A stretch of DNA of 64,000 bases from Pseudomonas sp. B28(2017) (lineage in GTDB: Bacteria; Pseudomonadota; Gammaproteobacteria; Pseudomonadales; Pseudomonadaceae): assembly GCF_002113025.1 (NCBI RefSeq), contig NZ_NEJH01000005.1:124001-188000 (forward strand). The letters run 5' to 3'. The translations under genes and the position numbers were made by a program. This document shows, one piece after another, positions 1 to 13,010 of this stretch (the stretch's first letter is position 1; each line of letters starts with the position of its first letter). The notes below the pieces were generated by a model. It saw only the letters and a list, made by a program, of their open reading frames with translations. It searched no databases and was not told the origin of the DNA.

Positions 1-2226
<2,226 letters not shown>

Positions 2227-2232
2227 CGCCCA

Positions 2233-2296
2233 TTCGCGAGCAGGCTCGCTCCCACAGGTATTGCGTAATCCTTGAGGGAGCGAGCCTGCTCGCGAA
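2233..2296. repeat. REP doublet (REPIN) between astD and astB
   Basis: Two inverted copies of the Pseudomonas REP core (TTCGCGAGCAGGCTCGCTCC and its reverse complement) face each other across a short spacer. Each copy is itself an imperfect hairpin. The element lies inside the ast operon, where it could act as an mRNA-stabilising or attenuating structure. Confidence 0.85.
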
Positions 2297-2364
2297 GGCC
2301 GCGACTCGGTCTTATTGAACAGTTACTGAAGCCTATAACAACAGATTCTCGTGGAGCCTCGCTG

Positions 2365-3711
2365 ATGAAATCCTATGAAGTCAATTTTGACGGTCTAGTG
2401 GGGCCGACCCATAACTACGGCGGCCTGTCCTACGGCAACGTCGCGTCCCAGAGCAACAGCCAGCAGTCTTCCAACCCCAAGGAAGCGGCGCTGCAAGGCC
2501 TGGCAAAAATGAAAGCGCTGATGGACATGGGTTTCCAGCAGGGCGTACTGGCACCGCAAGAGCGCCCGGATGTGGCCGCACTGCGTCGCCTGGGCTTCGG
2601 CGGCACCGACGCTGAAGTGATCGAGCGCGCCGCCAAAGACGCGATGCCGTTGCTGGTGGCCAGTTGCTCGGCCTCGAGCATGTGGGTGGCCAACGCCGCC
2701 ACTGTCAGCCCGAGCGCTGACACCGCTGATGGCCGCGTGCATTTCACCGCCGCCAACCTCAACTGCAAATATCACCGCAGCATCGAACATCCGACCACCA
2801 GCCGCGTGCTGGGGGCGATGTTCGCTGACCAGAAACACTTCGCCCACCACGCCGCCTTGCCGGCCGTGGCGCAGTTCGGTGACGAAGGCGCGGCCAACCA
2901 CACGCGTTTCTGCCGTGAGTACGGCGAAGCCGGCGTTGAGTTCTTCGTGTTCGGCCGCAGCGCGTTCGATACGCGCTACCCGGCTCCGCAGAAGTATCCG
3001 GCGCGCCAGACCCTCGAAGCGTCACAGGCCGTTGCCCGCTTGCACGGTTTGAGCGATGACGGCGTGGTCTACGCGCAGCAGAACCCGTCGGTGATCGATC
3101 AGGGAGTGTTCCACAACGACGTGATCGCAGTCGGCAACGGTGAGGTGCTGTTCTATCACGAGGACGCTTTCCTTGAGACCGAGCAGATGCTGGCCGAATT
3201 GCAGAGCAAACTCGCCAAGGTCGGTGGGAAATTTCAGTCAATCTGCGTACCGCGTTCCGCGGTAACAGTGGAAGACGCGGTTCGTTCCTACCTGTTCAAT
3301 AGCCAACTGCTGTCACGTCCTGACGGTTCCATGCTGTTGATCGTGCCGGAAGAATGCCGTGGCAACGAGCGTGTCTGGCAGTACTTGCAGGGTTTGACCA
3401 GCTCCGGCGGCCTGATCCGCGAAGTGAAAGTCTTCGATCTCAAGCAGAGCATGCAGAACGGCGGTGGCCCGGCTTGCCTGCGGTTGCGTGTCGCACTCAA
3501 CGAAACCGAACTGGCGGCCGTCAATCCAGGGGTTATCATGACGGCACCGTTGTACGGCACTCTGACCGAATGGGTCGAGAAGCATTACCGCGACCGCATG
3601 ACTGAAAATGATCTGGCGGACCCGCAATTGCTGCTTGAGTGCCGGACGGCATTGGATGAACTGACGCAAATCCTTAAACTGGGCGCGGTTTATCCATTCC
3701 AGATCAATTGA
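2365..3711 (+). CDS. astB: N-succinylarginine dihydrolase
   Basis: This 448-residue hydrolase splits N-succinylarginine into N-succinylornithine, CO2 and two ammonia, the second step of the AST pathway. The N terminus [20 protein letters not shown] is the highly conserved AstB start, so I chose ATG 2365 over the longer open frame from 2272, whose first part reads through the REP element. A GGAG sits eight bases upstream. The segments [10 protein letters not shown] and [12 protein letters not shown], which carry family active-site histidine and cysteine positions, are intact. Length is as usual for the family. Confidence 0.97.
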   Translation: MKSYEVNFDGLVGPTHNYGGLSYGNVASQSNSQQSSNPKEAALQGLAKMKALMDMGFQQGVLAPQERPDVAALRRLGFGGTDAEVIERAAKDAMPLLVASCSASSMWVANAATVSPSADTADGRVHFTAANLNCKYHRSIEHPTTSRVLGAMFADQKHFAHHAALPAVAQFGDEGAANHTRFCREYGEAGVEFFVFGRSAFDTRYPAPQKYPARQTLEASQAVARLHGLSDDGVVYAQQNPSVIDQGVFHNDVIAVGNGEVLFYHEDAFLETEQMLAELQSKLAKVGGKFQSICVPRSAVTVEDAVRSYLFNSQLLSRPDGSMLLIVPEECRGNERVWQYLQGLTSSGGLIREVKVFDLKQSMQNGGGPACLRLRVALNETELAAVNPGVIMTAPLYGTLTEWVEKHYRDRMTENDLADPQLLLECRTALDELTQILKLGAVYPFQIN

Positions 3712-3771
3712 TCGACGGTGCGCTTCGGGCACGACAGCGCGCCGCTTCATCTCAAACGAGAGCGTAATTAC

Positions 3772-4059
3772 ATGAGCGACAAACTGCAGCTGATCCTTGA
3801 AGACACTGACGGCACGCAACTGGAAACCTCCTGCACCCGCGTCGCGGTCATGTGGCAAGGCAAAGAGCTGTGGATCCAGCACGATGGCCGCGGCCAACTG
3901 CTGATCGGCGTGGACGTGGAAGAAGGCGATGCCGAATACGCCAACCTGCTGCTGCGCCCATTGGCGACTAATCTGGTAAGTCTGCAACTGGAGATGGAAC
4001 CGGCTGACCTCACCGACGAGGAACACGTTCACGGTCCGGATTGCAACCACGATCACTAA
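3772..4059 (+). CDS. Small conserved protein of the ast operon with a His/Cys-rich tail (PA0900-like)
   Basis: A 95-residue acidic protein lies between astB and astE, the position held by the uncharacterised PA0900 in P. aeruginosa. I chose ATG 3772 (MSDKLQLILEDTDGT), preceded by a weak GAGAG; the open frame begins at 3718 but that extension looks non-coding. The body is predicted beta-rich, with WQGKELWIQHDGRGQLLIG in the middle. The tail HVHGPDCNHDH holds four histidines and one cysteine and could bind a divalent metal. No catalytic motif is recognisable. It is very probably real from conserved position and the tight 12-base gap to astE; its function is unknown. Confidence 0.85.
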   Translation: MSDKLQLILEDTDGTQLETSCTRVAVMWQGKELWIQHDGRGQLLIGVDVEEGDAEYANLLLRPLATNLVSLQLEMEPADLTDEEHVHGPDCNHDH

Positions 4060-4071
4060 GGAAACCGCTCT

Positions 4072-5082
4072 ATGCTCGCCCTCGGCAAACTGCTTGAACT
4101 GACCCTCGCCGGCCGTGAACCGGCGGAGAAGACTCAACTGACTGTCGAAGGCGTGCGCATGCGCTGGTTGAGCGAAGGTGCGCTGGAAGTCCGGCCGCCT
4201 GAGGCGCGTGACAACGGCCTGGACCTGCTGCTGTCGGCGGGGATCCACGGCAACGAAACAGCGCCGATCGAGTTGCTCGATCGCCTGTTGCATGACATCG
4301 CCCGCGGCGACTTGAAGCCGCGCGCACGCATTCTGTTCCTGTTCGGCAACCCCGAAGCCATTCGCAAAGGCGAGCGTTTCATCGAACAGGACGTCAATCG
4401 GCTATTCAATGGCCGTCACGAACAAAGCAGCGGTTCCGAAGCCTTGCGCGCCTGTGAGCTGGAGCGCCTGGCCGCGAGTTTCTTCAGCCTGCCGGATCGC
4501 CAGCGTCTGCACTACGACCTGCATACCGCGATCCGTGGCTCGAAAGTCGAGCAATTCGCGTTGTACCCCTGGAAGGAGGGGCGCCAGCATTCACGCCTGG
4601 AACTGGCTCGCTTGCGCGCCGCCGGCATGGAAGCGGTGTTGCTGCAGAACAAACCGTCCATCGTGTTCAGCGCCTACACCTACGACAAGCTCGGTGCAGA
4701 GGCTTTCACCCTGGAGCTCGGCAAGGCACGGCCGTTCGGACAAAACGCCGGGGTCAATGTCTCGCTGCTGGAGGAACGCCTCAAGCAGATCATCGAAGGC
4801 GCCGAGCCGGAGCTGACGGAAGCGGCACTGGACGGTTTGCAGCTGTACAGCGTGGCACGGGAAATCATCAAGCACAGCGACAGCTTCCGCTTGAACCTGC
4901 CAGCGGACATCGAGAATTTTTCCGAGCTGGATGTGGGTTATCTGCTGGCTGAAGACATCGCCAATACCCGCTGGATCATCGAGGAAGAGGGTGCCCGGAT
5001 CATCTTCCCGAACCCCAAGGTGAAAAATGGCCTGCGTGCCGGCATCCTGATCGTACCAACCACCGACGAAAACCTGGCTTAA
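4072..5082 (+). CDS. astE: Succinylglutamate desuccinylase
   Basis: The 336-residue zinc hydrolase releases glutamate and succinate from N-succinylglutamate, the last AST step. It belongs to the AstE/aspartoacylase branch of M14 carboxypeptidase-like enzymes. The zinc ligands are visible as GIHGNETAP (His, Glu) and the later histidine in [22 protein letters not shown] carries the catalytic glutamate region. It follows the small gene by 12 bases and ends the operon, with a REP doublet directly downstream. Length matches the family. Confidence 0.96.
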   Translation: MLALGKLLELTLAGREPAEKTQLTVEGVRMRWLSEGALEVRPPEARDNGLDLLLSAGIHGNETAPIELLDRLLHDIARGDLKPRARILFLFGNPEAIRKGERFIEQDVNRLFNGRHEQSSGSEALRACELERLAASFFSLPDRQRLHYDLHTAIRGSKVEQFALYPWKEGRQHSRLELARLRAAGMEAVLLQNKPSIVFSAYTYDKLGAEAFTLELGKARPFGQNAGVNVSLLEERLKQIIEGAEPELTEAALDGLQLYSVAREIIKHSDSFRLNLPADIENFSELDVGYLLAEDIANTRWIIEEEGARIIFPNPKVKNGLRAGILIVPTTDENLA

Positions 5083-5098
5083 GCACAACACTAAACCA

Positions 5099-5190
5099 TT
5101 GTGGGAGCGAGCCTGCTCGCGAAGACGGCCGATCAGTCAACATCTATGGAGACTGATACACCGCTTTCGCGAGCAGGCTCGCTCCCACAG
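5099..5190. repeat. REP doublet (REPIN) after astE
   Basis: Two inverted REP cores (GTGGGAGCGAGCCTGCTCGC and TTCGCGAGCAGGCTCGCTCC) flank a spacer of about 40 bases. It lies between the convergent ends of astE and ribH, where it may also limit read-through. Confidence 0.85.
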
Positions 5191-5202
5191 GTTTTTCGGT
5201 GA

Positions 5203-5712
5203 TTACACGGCGACTGCGCGCGGTTCAGCGCGGCGCAGCGAACGGATTTTCAACAACGTATCCGCACACGTCTTCGCAGCTTCCTGGCCTTTATGCACGA
5301 AATGCTCGAAGAAGAACTTCTGGTGCTCTTCGCCGGCATGGAAGTGGTGCGGGGTCAGGGACACCGAGAACACCGGTACTTCGGTTTCCAGCTGAACTTG
5401 CATCAGGCCGCTGACGACCGACTGGGCGACGAACTCGTGACGGTAGATTCCGCCGTCCACCACCAGGGCTGCCGCGACGATGCCGGCATAACGACCGGTC
5501 TTGGCCAGCAGCTTGGCGTGCAGGGGCATTTCAAAGGCTCCGCCGACTTCGAAGAAATCGATGTCGGACTCCTGATAACCCTGGGCAATCATTTCGGCGA
5601 CGAAGCCTTTACGGCTCTGATCGACAATATCCTTGTGCCAGCAGGCCTGGATGAACGCAACGCGCTCGCCCTGATGGTGTTTGCTTTTGCTGTCGATTGC
5701 GGTGGGTTGCAT
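5203..5712 (-). CDS. ribH: 6,7-dimethyl-8-ribityllumazine synthase, RibH2 type
   Basis: The 169-residue protein condenses 5-amino-6-ribitylamino-uracil with dihydroxybutanone phosphate to make the lumazine precursor of riboflavin. Family features are FEVGGAFEMPLHAKLLA, LVVDGGIYRHEFVAQSVVSGL and SVSLTPHHFH; the typical alanine-glycine-histidine active-site pattern is altered in the way seen in RibH2 (Brucella-type decameric) enzymes, not the icosahedral RibH. The start is supported by AGGAG seven bases upstream. An FMN riboswitch lies about 110 bases upstream on the same strand, so expression should fall when FMN is plentiful. The housekeeping ribH is presumably elsewhere with nusB. Confidence 0.92.
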   Translation of the reverse strand: MQPTAIDSKSKHHQGERVAFIQACWHKDIVDQSRKGFVAEMIAQGYQESDIDFFEVGGAFEMPLHAKLLAKTGRYAGIVAAALVVDGGIYRHEFVAQSVVSGLMQVQLETEVPVFSVSLTPHHFHAGEEHQKFFFEHFVHKGQEAAKTCADTLLKIRSLRRAEPRAVAV

Positions 5713-5821
5713 GTTCTGACTCCTGTTTGTATGAAAAACAGGGCGTTATGAATCGAAGGGGATCCAAGGGGACGCACGTTCGCACGAATGCCGGCGGACG
5801 GCCCTTTGCTGTCAATCCCGT

Positions 5822-5985
5822 TCTCTCTTCATCCGGACTATGACCGTCGGCCCCGGGATCACACCGGGTCTGCTGACCTTGCTGCCAGGCACCGCCGAAG
5901 CCGTGCTGTCACCAAGCGCTCGCGGGCTATGCGCATTGCGCGCAATTACCGCCGGTGGGGAGTTGCACCCCGCCCTGAGAACGTT
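5822..5985 (-). ncRNA. FMN riboswitch (RFN element) controlling ribH
   Basis: Read on the minus strand, the region starts with the AGGGCGGGGTGCAACTCCCC paired segment, followed by CACCGGCGGTAAT, AGCCCGCGAGCG, GGTCAGCAGA, CCGGTGTGATCCCGG and GCCGACGGTCATAGTCCGGATG. These are the conserved RFN blocks in the right order and orientation. Between the aptamer and the ribH start there is a 110-base leader without an obvious U-tailed terminator, so control may be by occlusion of the ribosome site instead of by premature termination. Confidence 0.96.
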
Positions 5986-6182
5986 TTTGCCGCCGGAATG
6001 TTTGGCGGCGCAGCGTTTTTATCACATATTTGCGGTACGCGCATGGCCCCTTTTGGATGATTGTGATCGACTTTTCCGTTGGTTTAATCGGCCTTTTCCT
6101 ACGCAAGGGTTGATTAATCATCGCCATGCCCGCAGTAATTCTTTCCTGAAAGGGATTTCCCCTGCTTACCGAGGCCAGATTC

Positions 6183-7187
6183 ATGAGCGTTATCGATCTT
6201 CGCAGCGACACCGTCACCCAACCTTGCGCCGGCATGCTCGACGCGATGGCCAACGCCGCCACCGGCGATGACGTGTATGGCGAAGATCCGACGGTCAATC
6301 ACCTGGAAGCCGAACTGGCCAGGCGCCTGGGGTTTGCCGCGGCACTGTTCGTGCCGACCGGCACCATGAGCAACCTGCTTGGGTTGATGGCCCATTGCGA
6401 GCGCGGTGACGAGTACATCGTCGGCCAGCAGGCCCACACTTATAAATACGAAGGGGGTGGTGCAGCGGTGCTCGGCTCGATCCAGCCGCAACCGCTGGAA
6501 GTTCAGGCCGATGGTTCACTGGACCTGGCCCACGTCGCGGCGGCGATCAAGCCGGATGACTTCCACTTCGCCCGCACCCGGTTGTTGGCGCTGGAAAACA
6601 CCATGCAGGGCAAGGTCCTGCCGCTGGAATACCTGGCGCGGGCGCGCAGTTTTACCCGCGAGCATGGCTTGCAACTGCACCTGGACGGCGCACGTTTGTA
6701 TAACGCGGCAGTGAAGCTGGGGGTGGATGCCCGGGAAATCACCCAACATTTCGATTCTGTCTCGGTGTGCCTGTCCAAAGGGCTGGGTGCACCGGTCGGT
6801 TCGGTGCTGTGCGGCTCGGCCGAGCTGATCGGAAAGGCCCGGCGCCTGCGCAAAATGGTCGGTGGCGGCATGCGCCAGGCCGGGATTCTGGCGGCGGCCG
6901 GCCTGTATGCACTGGATCACAACGTAGAGCGCCTGGCCGACGACCACGCCAACGCACTATTGCTGGCCGAAGGCCTGCGTGTGGCGGGCTTCGAGGTCGA
7001 ACCGGTGCAGACCAACATGGTTTATGTGCAAATGGGCGACAAGGCCGAGGCGCTCAAGGCGTTTGCCGCCGAGCGCGGGATCAAGCTAAGTGCCGTCGCG
7101 CGTCTGCGCATGGTCACGCACATGGACGTCAGCCGTGCGCAAATCGGGCAAGTCGTCGCGACATTCGTCGACTTTTCGCGCAAGTGA
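6183..7187 (+). CDS. ltaE: Low-specificity L-threonine aldolase
   Basis: The 334-residue PLP enzyme cleaves L-threonine and allo-threonine to glycine and acetaldehyde. The N-terminal [14 protein letters not shown] is the family signature, [15 protein letters not shown] and [16 protein letters not shown] follow, and the PLP lysine is in [14 protein letters not shown]. The same position, just upstream of alaS, is held by PA0902 in P. aeruginosa. The sequence upstream is the divergent riboswitch leader region. The gene is monocistronic by spacing; alaS has its own candidate -10 box. Confidence 0.95.
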   Translation: MSVIDLRSDTVTQPCAGMLDAMANAATGDDVYGEDPTVNHLEAELARRLGFAAALFVPTGTMSNLLGLMAHCERGDEYIVGQQAHTYKYEGGGAAVLGSIQPQPLEVQADGSLDLAHVAAAIKPDDFHFARTRLLALENTMQGKVLPLEYLARARSFTREHGLQLHLDGARLYNAAVKLGVDAREITQHFDSVSVCLSKGLGAPVGSVLCGSAELIGKARRLRKMVGGGMRQAGILAAAGLYALDHNVERLADDHANALLLAEGLRVAGFEVEPVQTNMVYVQMGDKAEALKAFAAERGIKLSAVARLRMVTHMDVSRAQIGQVVATFVDFSRK

Positions 7188-7253
7188 TAGCGTTAGCGTT
7201 CCAATTGACCGTTTCTATCGTATAAACACGCTGTACCCCGCGCGCAGGGCCGA

Positions 7254-7259
7254 TATAAT
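7254..7259 (+). promoter_or_regulatory. Candidate -10 box for alaS
   Basis: A perfect TATAAT lies 75 bases before the alaS start codon. No good -35 hexamer is found at 16-18 bases, so only the -10 element is claimed. A GC-rich palindrome (CCCCGCGCGCAGGG) sits directly upstream of it. Confidence 0.45.
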
Positions 7260-7333
7260 GCGGCCCTTTGCCGTCGCTTCGTCTGTTGACGTTTCGAACA
7301 GGCCTTTGGCCGCAGCCTCCGTGGAAGAACCTA

Positions 7334-9955
<2,622 letters not shown>

Positions 9956-10046
9956 GGCAGTACTTGCGGCTCGCAGTCTAGTGGTGGGCCGCAACGCTGT
10001 TTGAGTGATTATTTGGGCGCCCTTCATGGGCAGAGGCGGCTTTGAA

Positions 10047-11288
10047 ATGGCTTTGATCGTACAGAAATTTGGAGGCACCTCGGTCGGCACTGTCGAGAGA
10101 ATCGAGCAGGTCGCCGACAAGGTTAAGAAATTCCGCGATGCCGGCGATGACCTGGTGGTTGTGCTGTCTGCAATGAGCGGCGAAACCAACCGTCTGATCG
10201 ATCTGGCCAAGCAAATCAGTGGCGACGGTCAACCGGTTCCGCGCGAGCTGGACGTGATCGTCTCCACCGGTGAGCAGGTGACGATTGCCCTGTTGGCCAT
10301 GGCTCTGATCAAGCGTGGCGTGCCGGCGGTGTCCTACACCGGCAACCAGGTGCGGATTCTGACGGATAGCGCACACAATAAAGCGCGTATCCTGCAGATT
10401 GATGACCAGAAGATTCGCGGTGATCTGAAGGCAGGTCGTGTGGTAGTGGTCGCCGGTTTCCAAGGCGTCGACGAGCACGGCAATATCACCACCCTCGGTC
10501 GTGGCGGTTCCGACACCACCGGCGTGGCGCTGGCAGCAGCCCTGAAGGCTGACGAATGCCAGATCTACACCGACGTCGACGGTGTCTACACCACCGACCC
10601 GCGTGTGGTGTCCGTGGCTCAGCGCCTGGACAAGATCACCTTCGAAGAGATGCTGGAAATGGCCAGCCTCGGTTCCAAGGTGTTGCAGATCCGCGCGGTC
10701 GAGTTCGCCGGCAAGTACAACGTTCCGCTGCGCGTACTGCACAGCTTCAAGGAGGGTCCGGGCACCCTCATTACTATTGATGAAGAGGAAACCATGGAAC
10801 AGCCGATCATTTCCGGTATCGCTTTCAACCGCGATGAAGCCAAGCTGACCATCCGTGGCGTGCCAGACATTCCGGGCGTTGCATTCAAGATTCTCGGCCC
10901 GATCAGTGCCGCGAACATTGAGGTCGACATGATCGTGCAGAACGTCGCGCACGATAACACCACCGACTTCACCTTCACCGTGCACCGCAACGACTACCAG
11001 GCGGCGCAAGCCGTGCTGGAAAAAACCGCAGGCGAGCTGGGTGCCCGTGAAGTCGTGGGCGACACCAAGATCGCCAAGGTGTCGATCGTCGGCGTTGGCA
11101 TGCGTTCTCACGCAGGCGTTGCCAGCCGCATGTTCGAAGCCCTGGCCAAGGAAAGCATCAACATCCAGATGATCTCGACTTCGGAAATCAAAGTCTCCGT
11201 AGTGATCGAAGAGAAGTATCTGGAACTGGCTGTGCGCGCTCTGCACACGGCGTTCGAACTGGACGCACCGGCCCGCCAGGGCGAGTGA
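10047..11288 (+). CDS. lysC: Aspartate kinase
   Basis: The 413-residue enzyme phosphorylates aspartate, the committed step towards lysine, threonine and methionine. The kinase domain starts MALIVQKFGGTSVGTVERI and holds GRGGSDTT and the YTDVDGVYTTDPR signature. Two ACT domains follow (roughly residues 265-330 and 345-410) for feedback control. ATG 10047 fits family alignments; the frame is open from 10005. An in-frame internal ATG with its own Shine-Dalgarno begins the separable ACT region. A strong terminator follows at 11299. No lysine riboswitch is present upstream. Confidence 0.97.
   Translation: MALIVQKFGGTSVGTVERIEQVADKVKKFRDAGDDLVVVLSAMSGETNRLIDLAKQISGDGQPVPRELDVIVSTGEQVTIALLAMALIKRGVPAVSYTGNQVRILTDSAHNKARILQIDDQKIRGDLKAGRVVVVAGFQGVDEHGNITTLGRGGSDTTGVALAAALKADECQIYTDVDGVYTTDPRVVSVAQRLDKITFEEMLEMASLGSKVLQIRAVEFAGKYNVPLRVLHSFKEGPGTLITIDEEETMEQPIISGIAFNRDEAKLTIRGVPDIPGVAFKILGPISAANIEVDMIVQNVAHDNTTDFTFTVHRNDYQAAQAVLEKTAGELGAREVVGDTKIAKVSIVGVGMRSHAGVASRMFEALAKESINIQMISTSEIKVSVVIEEKYLELAVRALHTAFELDAPARQGE
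10794..11288 (+). other. Internal in-frame start of lysC: possible separate beta subunit (ACT domains)
   Basis: Codon 250 of lysC is an ATG preceded by GAAGAGGAAACC, a reasonable ribosome-binding site five bases away. The 164-residue product would begin MEQPIISGIAFNRDEAKLT and hold both ACT domains. Aspartokinases of Corynebacterium and Bacillus are known to make a beta subunit from just such an internal start (the Corynebacterium one begins MEEAVLTGVA). Whether it is used here is inference. Confidence 0.5.
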
Positions 11289-11298
11289 TGCGTTTGCC

Positions 11299-11333
11299 AA
11301 AAGGCGCGGTCTGACCGCGCCTTTTGTTTTTTT
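11299..11333 (+). terminator. Rho-independent terminator after lysC
   Basis: The stem AAGGCGCGGTC / GACCGCGCCTT is followed by TTGTTTTTTT, starting ten bases after the lysC stop. Confidence 0.9.
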
Positions 11334-11477
11334 GAATGGCGTGCCCCCCCGAGCCTGTTCTTTTGCTCGCGCTAGTCAATACTCAGGCATGTAGGGCTGC
11401 GACCGCTCCGGTTGTGGGTCGACTGCCTTTTTTTTGCAGACTGTAGTCCCTGAAATGAAATGCGTGAGGAGAAAGGT

Positions 11478-11666
11478 ATGCTGATTCTGACTCGTCGGTG
11501 CGCAGAAAGCCTGATTATCGGTGATGGCGAAATCACCGTGACCGTGCTCGGCGTCAAAGGAAATCAAGTGCGCATCGGTGTTAATGCTCCCAAAGAGGTG
11601 GCTGTTCACCGGGAGGAAATTTACCTGCGTATCAAGAAAGAGAAGGACGAAGAACCAAGCCATTAA
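11478..11666 (+). CDS. rsmA: Carbon storage / post-transcriptional regulator CsrA (RsmA)
   Basis: The 62-residue RNA-binding dimer binds GGA motifs in leader RNAs and blocks or alters translation. It is the effector of the GacS/GacA-RsmXYZ pathway that governs secondary metabolism, biofilm and motility in pseudomonads. It starts [20 protein letters not shown] and carries the key RNA-contacting region [10 protein letters not shown]. The Shine-Dalgarno GAGGAGAAAGG is strong and itself contains a GGA, so autoregulation is possible. Gene order lysC-rsmA-tRNA-Ser matches P. aeruginosa. The terminal EKDEEPSH tail is within the normal range of length. Confidence 0.97.
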   Translation: MLILTRRCAESLIIGDGEITVTVLGVKGNQVRIGVNAPKEVAVHREEIYLRIKKEKDEEPSH

Positions 11667-11685
11667 TTTTTATCGTTTTTTATGT

Positions 11686-11714
11686 TTGCAAACGGGGAAG
11701 AAGCTGGTTAATAT
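11686..11714 (+). promoter_or_regulatory. Sigma-70 promoter of tRNA-Ser
   Basis: TTGCAA and TAATAT are separated by exactly 17 bases and end 14 bases before the mature tRNA. Confidence 0.7.
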
Positions 11715-11728
11715 ACGCCCCGTGTTGC

Positions 11729-11819
11729 GGAGAGCTGGCCGAGTGGCCGAAGGCGCTCCCCTGCTAAGGGAGTACACCTCAAAAGGGTGTCGGGGGTTCG
11801 AATCCCCCGTTCTCCGCCA
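11729..11819 (+). tRNA. tRNA-Ser(GCT)
   Basis: The 91-base gene has the acceptor pair GGAGAGC / GTTCTCC, a long class II variable arm, the T arm GGGGGTTCGAATCCCCC, anticodon GCT in the loop CTGCTAA, and an encoded CCA. Confidence 0.97.
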
Positions 11820-11884
11820 TTATTCGCTTAGTACGTTGTAATCTGGCTTCTTCGGTAAGTTGTTGAAATTACTAGAAAAAGTGC

Positions 11885-11912
11885 TTTACAAACAGATTGA
11901 ACGGCCTATAAT
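11885..11912 (+). promoter_or_regulatory. Sigma-70 promoter of the tRNA-Arg pair
   Basis: TTTACA and a perfect TATAAT are separated by 16 bases and end 14 bases before the first tRNA-Arg. A GC-rich discriminator follows, as is usual for stable-RNA promoters. Confidence 0.75.
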
Positions 11913-11926
11913 GCGCGGCAACAAAT

Positions 11927-12003
11927 GCACTCGTAGCTCAGCTGGATAGAGTACTCGGCTACGAACCGAGCGGTCACAGGTTCGAATCCTGTCGAGTGCA
12001 CCA
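11927..12003 (+). tRNA. tRNA-Arg(ACG), copy 1
   Basis: The 77-base gene has the acceptor pair GCACTCG / CGAGTGC, D arm AGCTCAGCTGGATAGAGT, anticodon ACG flanked by CT and AA, T arm ACAGGTTCGAATCCTGT, and an encoded CCA. A34 would be modified to inosine. Confidence 0.97.
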
Positions 12004-12075
12004 TTTAAGAGTTGTTTGCAGTGATGTAGATAACTTGGCTTCAGCCAGTTGTGGTCTGGTCTAAAAACACAAATT

Positions 12076-12152
12076 GCACTCGTAGCTCAGCTGGATAGAG
12101 TACTCGGCTACGAACCGAGCGGTCACAGGTTCGAATCCTGTCGAGTGCACCA
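12076..12152 (+). tRNA. tRNA-Arg(ACG), copy 2
   Basis: The sequence is identical over all 77 bases to the copy 72 bases upstream. It probably arises from the same precursor, which ends at the terminator eight bases downstream. Confidence 0.97.
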
Positions 12153-12160
12153 TACAACAG

Positions 12161-12187
12161 AAAGCCCGCATTTAATGCGGGCTTTTT
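12161..12187. terminator. Terminator shared by the tRNA operon and the convergent small gene
   Basis: AAAGCCCGCATTTAATGCGGGCTTTTT is a perfect stem with A and T runs on both sides, so it can work in both directions. It overlaps the 3' end of the minus-strand gene. Confidence 0.9.
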
Positions 12188-12690
12188 GCCGTCCGGGATT
12201 TGGCTTTTCCTTTCGTGCATCCCCTCTCGTCGAACTCCACCTGTGCGCTGCGACCTTTCCGGGTGTTGTAACGGTAGGTCGTGGCTGAATTGCGAATACT
12301 GATCTTGTCCGGCTTGCCAAGCGCGCTCTCGACGTCTTGCTGGCTCATGCCCGCAATCACCCGCTGATTGATGATCGCCTCTCGGCGCTCCCTGGCGCTG
12401 ATCAGGTTTCCACACTTGTCCTGCGTCCGGCCGACCACGGTTGGCTCTCTGCTTTTGTTGTTCATTGATGATGATTCGCGGGGTTCGGCCGGCGGCATAA
12501 GCGCCACCGTGCTGCCAGGGGTAAAGGCGCGGACGTCCTGAAGTGAAGCGCGTTCTCCCGCGGCACAGCTCAGCGTGGTAAAGGTAATGCGTCCATCGGC
12601 CGCTTCGCAGCGTTGAACGGTGGTGGCGAGCGCCATGGGCAGGGGGCCGAGCAGGCTGAGCAGTAAAAGCAATTGTGAAACCGATGGCAT
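12172..12690 (-). CDS. Small exported protein, SmpA/DUF4124-like features
   Basis: The 172-residue protein begins with a clear Sec signal peptide (MPSVSQLLLLLSLLGPLPMALA). After it comes TTVQRCEAADGRITFTTLSC, reminiscent of DUF4124 exported proteins. The C-terminal half contains GMSQQDVESALGKPDKI and YRYNTRKGR, the pattern of the SmpA/BamE-like fold in which a short helix precedes a GxPd turn. A strong GGAGGA lies upstream of the ATG. The 3' end runs into the shared terminator. It is a plausible periplasmic or outer-membrane-associated protein of unknown role. Confidence 0.8.
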   Translation of the reverse strand: MPSVSQLLLLLSLLGPLPMALATTVQRCEAADGRITFTTLSCAAGERASLQDVRAFTPGSTVALMPPAEPRESSSMNNKSREPTVVGRTQDKCGNLISARERREAIINQRVIAGMSQQDVESALGKPDKISIRNSATTYRYNTRKGRSAQVEFDERGCTKGKAKSRTAKSPH

Positions 12691-13010
12691 CAGGCGTCCT
12701 CCATGACGTTCCTTTTCAAGGGTAGTGGCTACAATTTTCGAAGGGGGTGTGTTTTCTTTTCAGAATACGTCGTCGCATTTTCATGGATCAGGGCGATACT
12801 CAAGATTGTTGTGCAAGCGCTTGTTTCAGCCACGATTTTTTAACGTTTAAAACCGTCAGGCGGTGTATCATTGCGCCCGTCAGCCCCGCCGGGGCTTGTG
12901 GAATACCTCCATGGACTTACCCAGTAGTTACTCAGTACCCCGTTTCACCAATCATGAATTGACTGATTGATCCTTCCGGCGTGCCCCGCTGCTGGGAGTG
13001 GAGTTCGCCT
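12691..13010. other. Intergenic region between the exported protein and mgtE
   Basis: The 320-base gap holds the divergent promoters. A self-complementary AGCCCCGCCGGGGCT lies about 120 bases upstream of the mgtE start without a U-run, and a TATCAT box precedes it near 12865. The 71-codon open frame at 12747-12962 has no coding look. No known Mg2+ riboswitch pattern was recognised. Confidence 0.5.

Noticed and set aside
9956-10046. Lysine riboswitch upstream of lysC
   Set aside because: The gap is only about 90 bases, far too short for the lysine aptamer, and no conserved pairing was seen.
12747-12962. 71-codon frame upstream of mgtE
   Set aside because: Low GC at third positions, no ribosome site and a Cys/Phe/Arg-rich translation suggest non-coding leader or promoter DNA.
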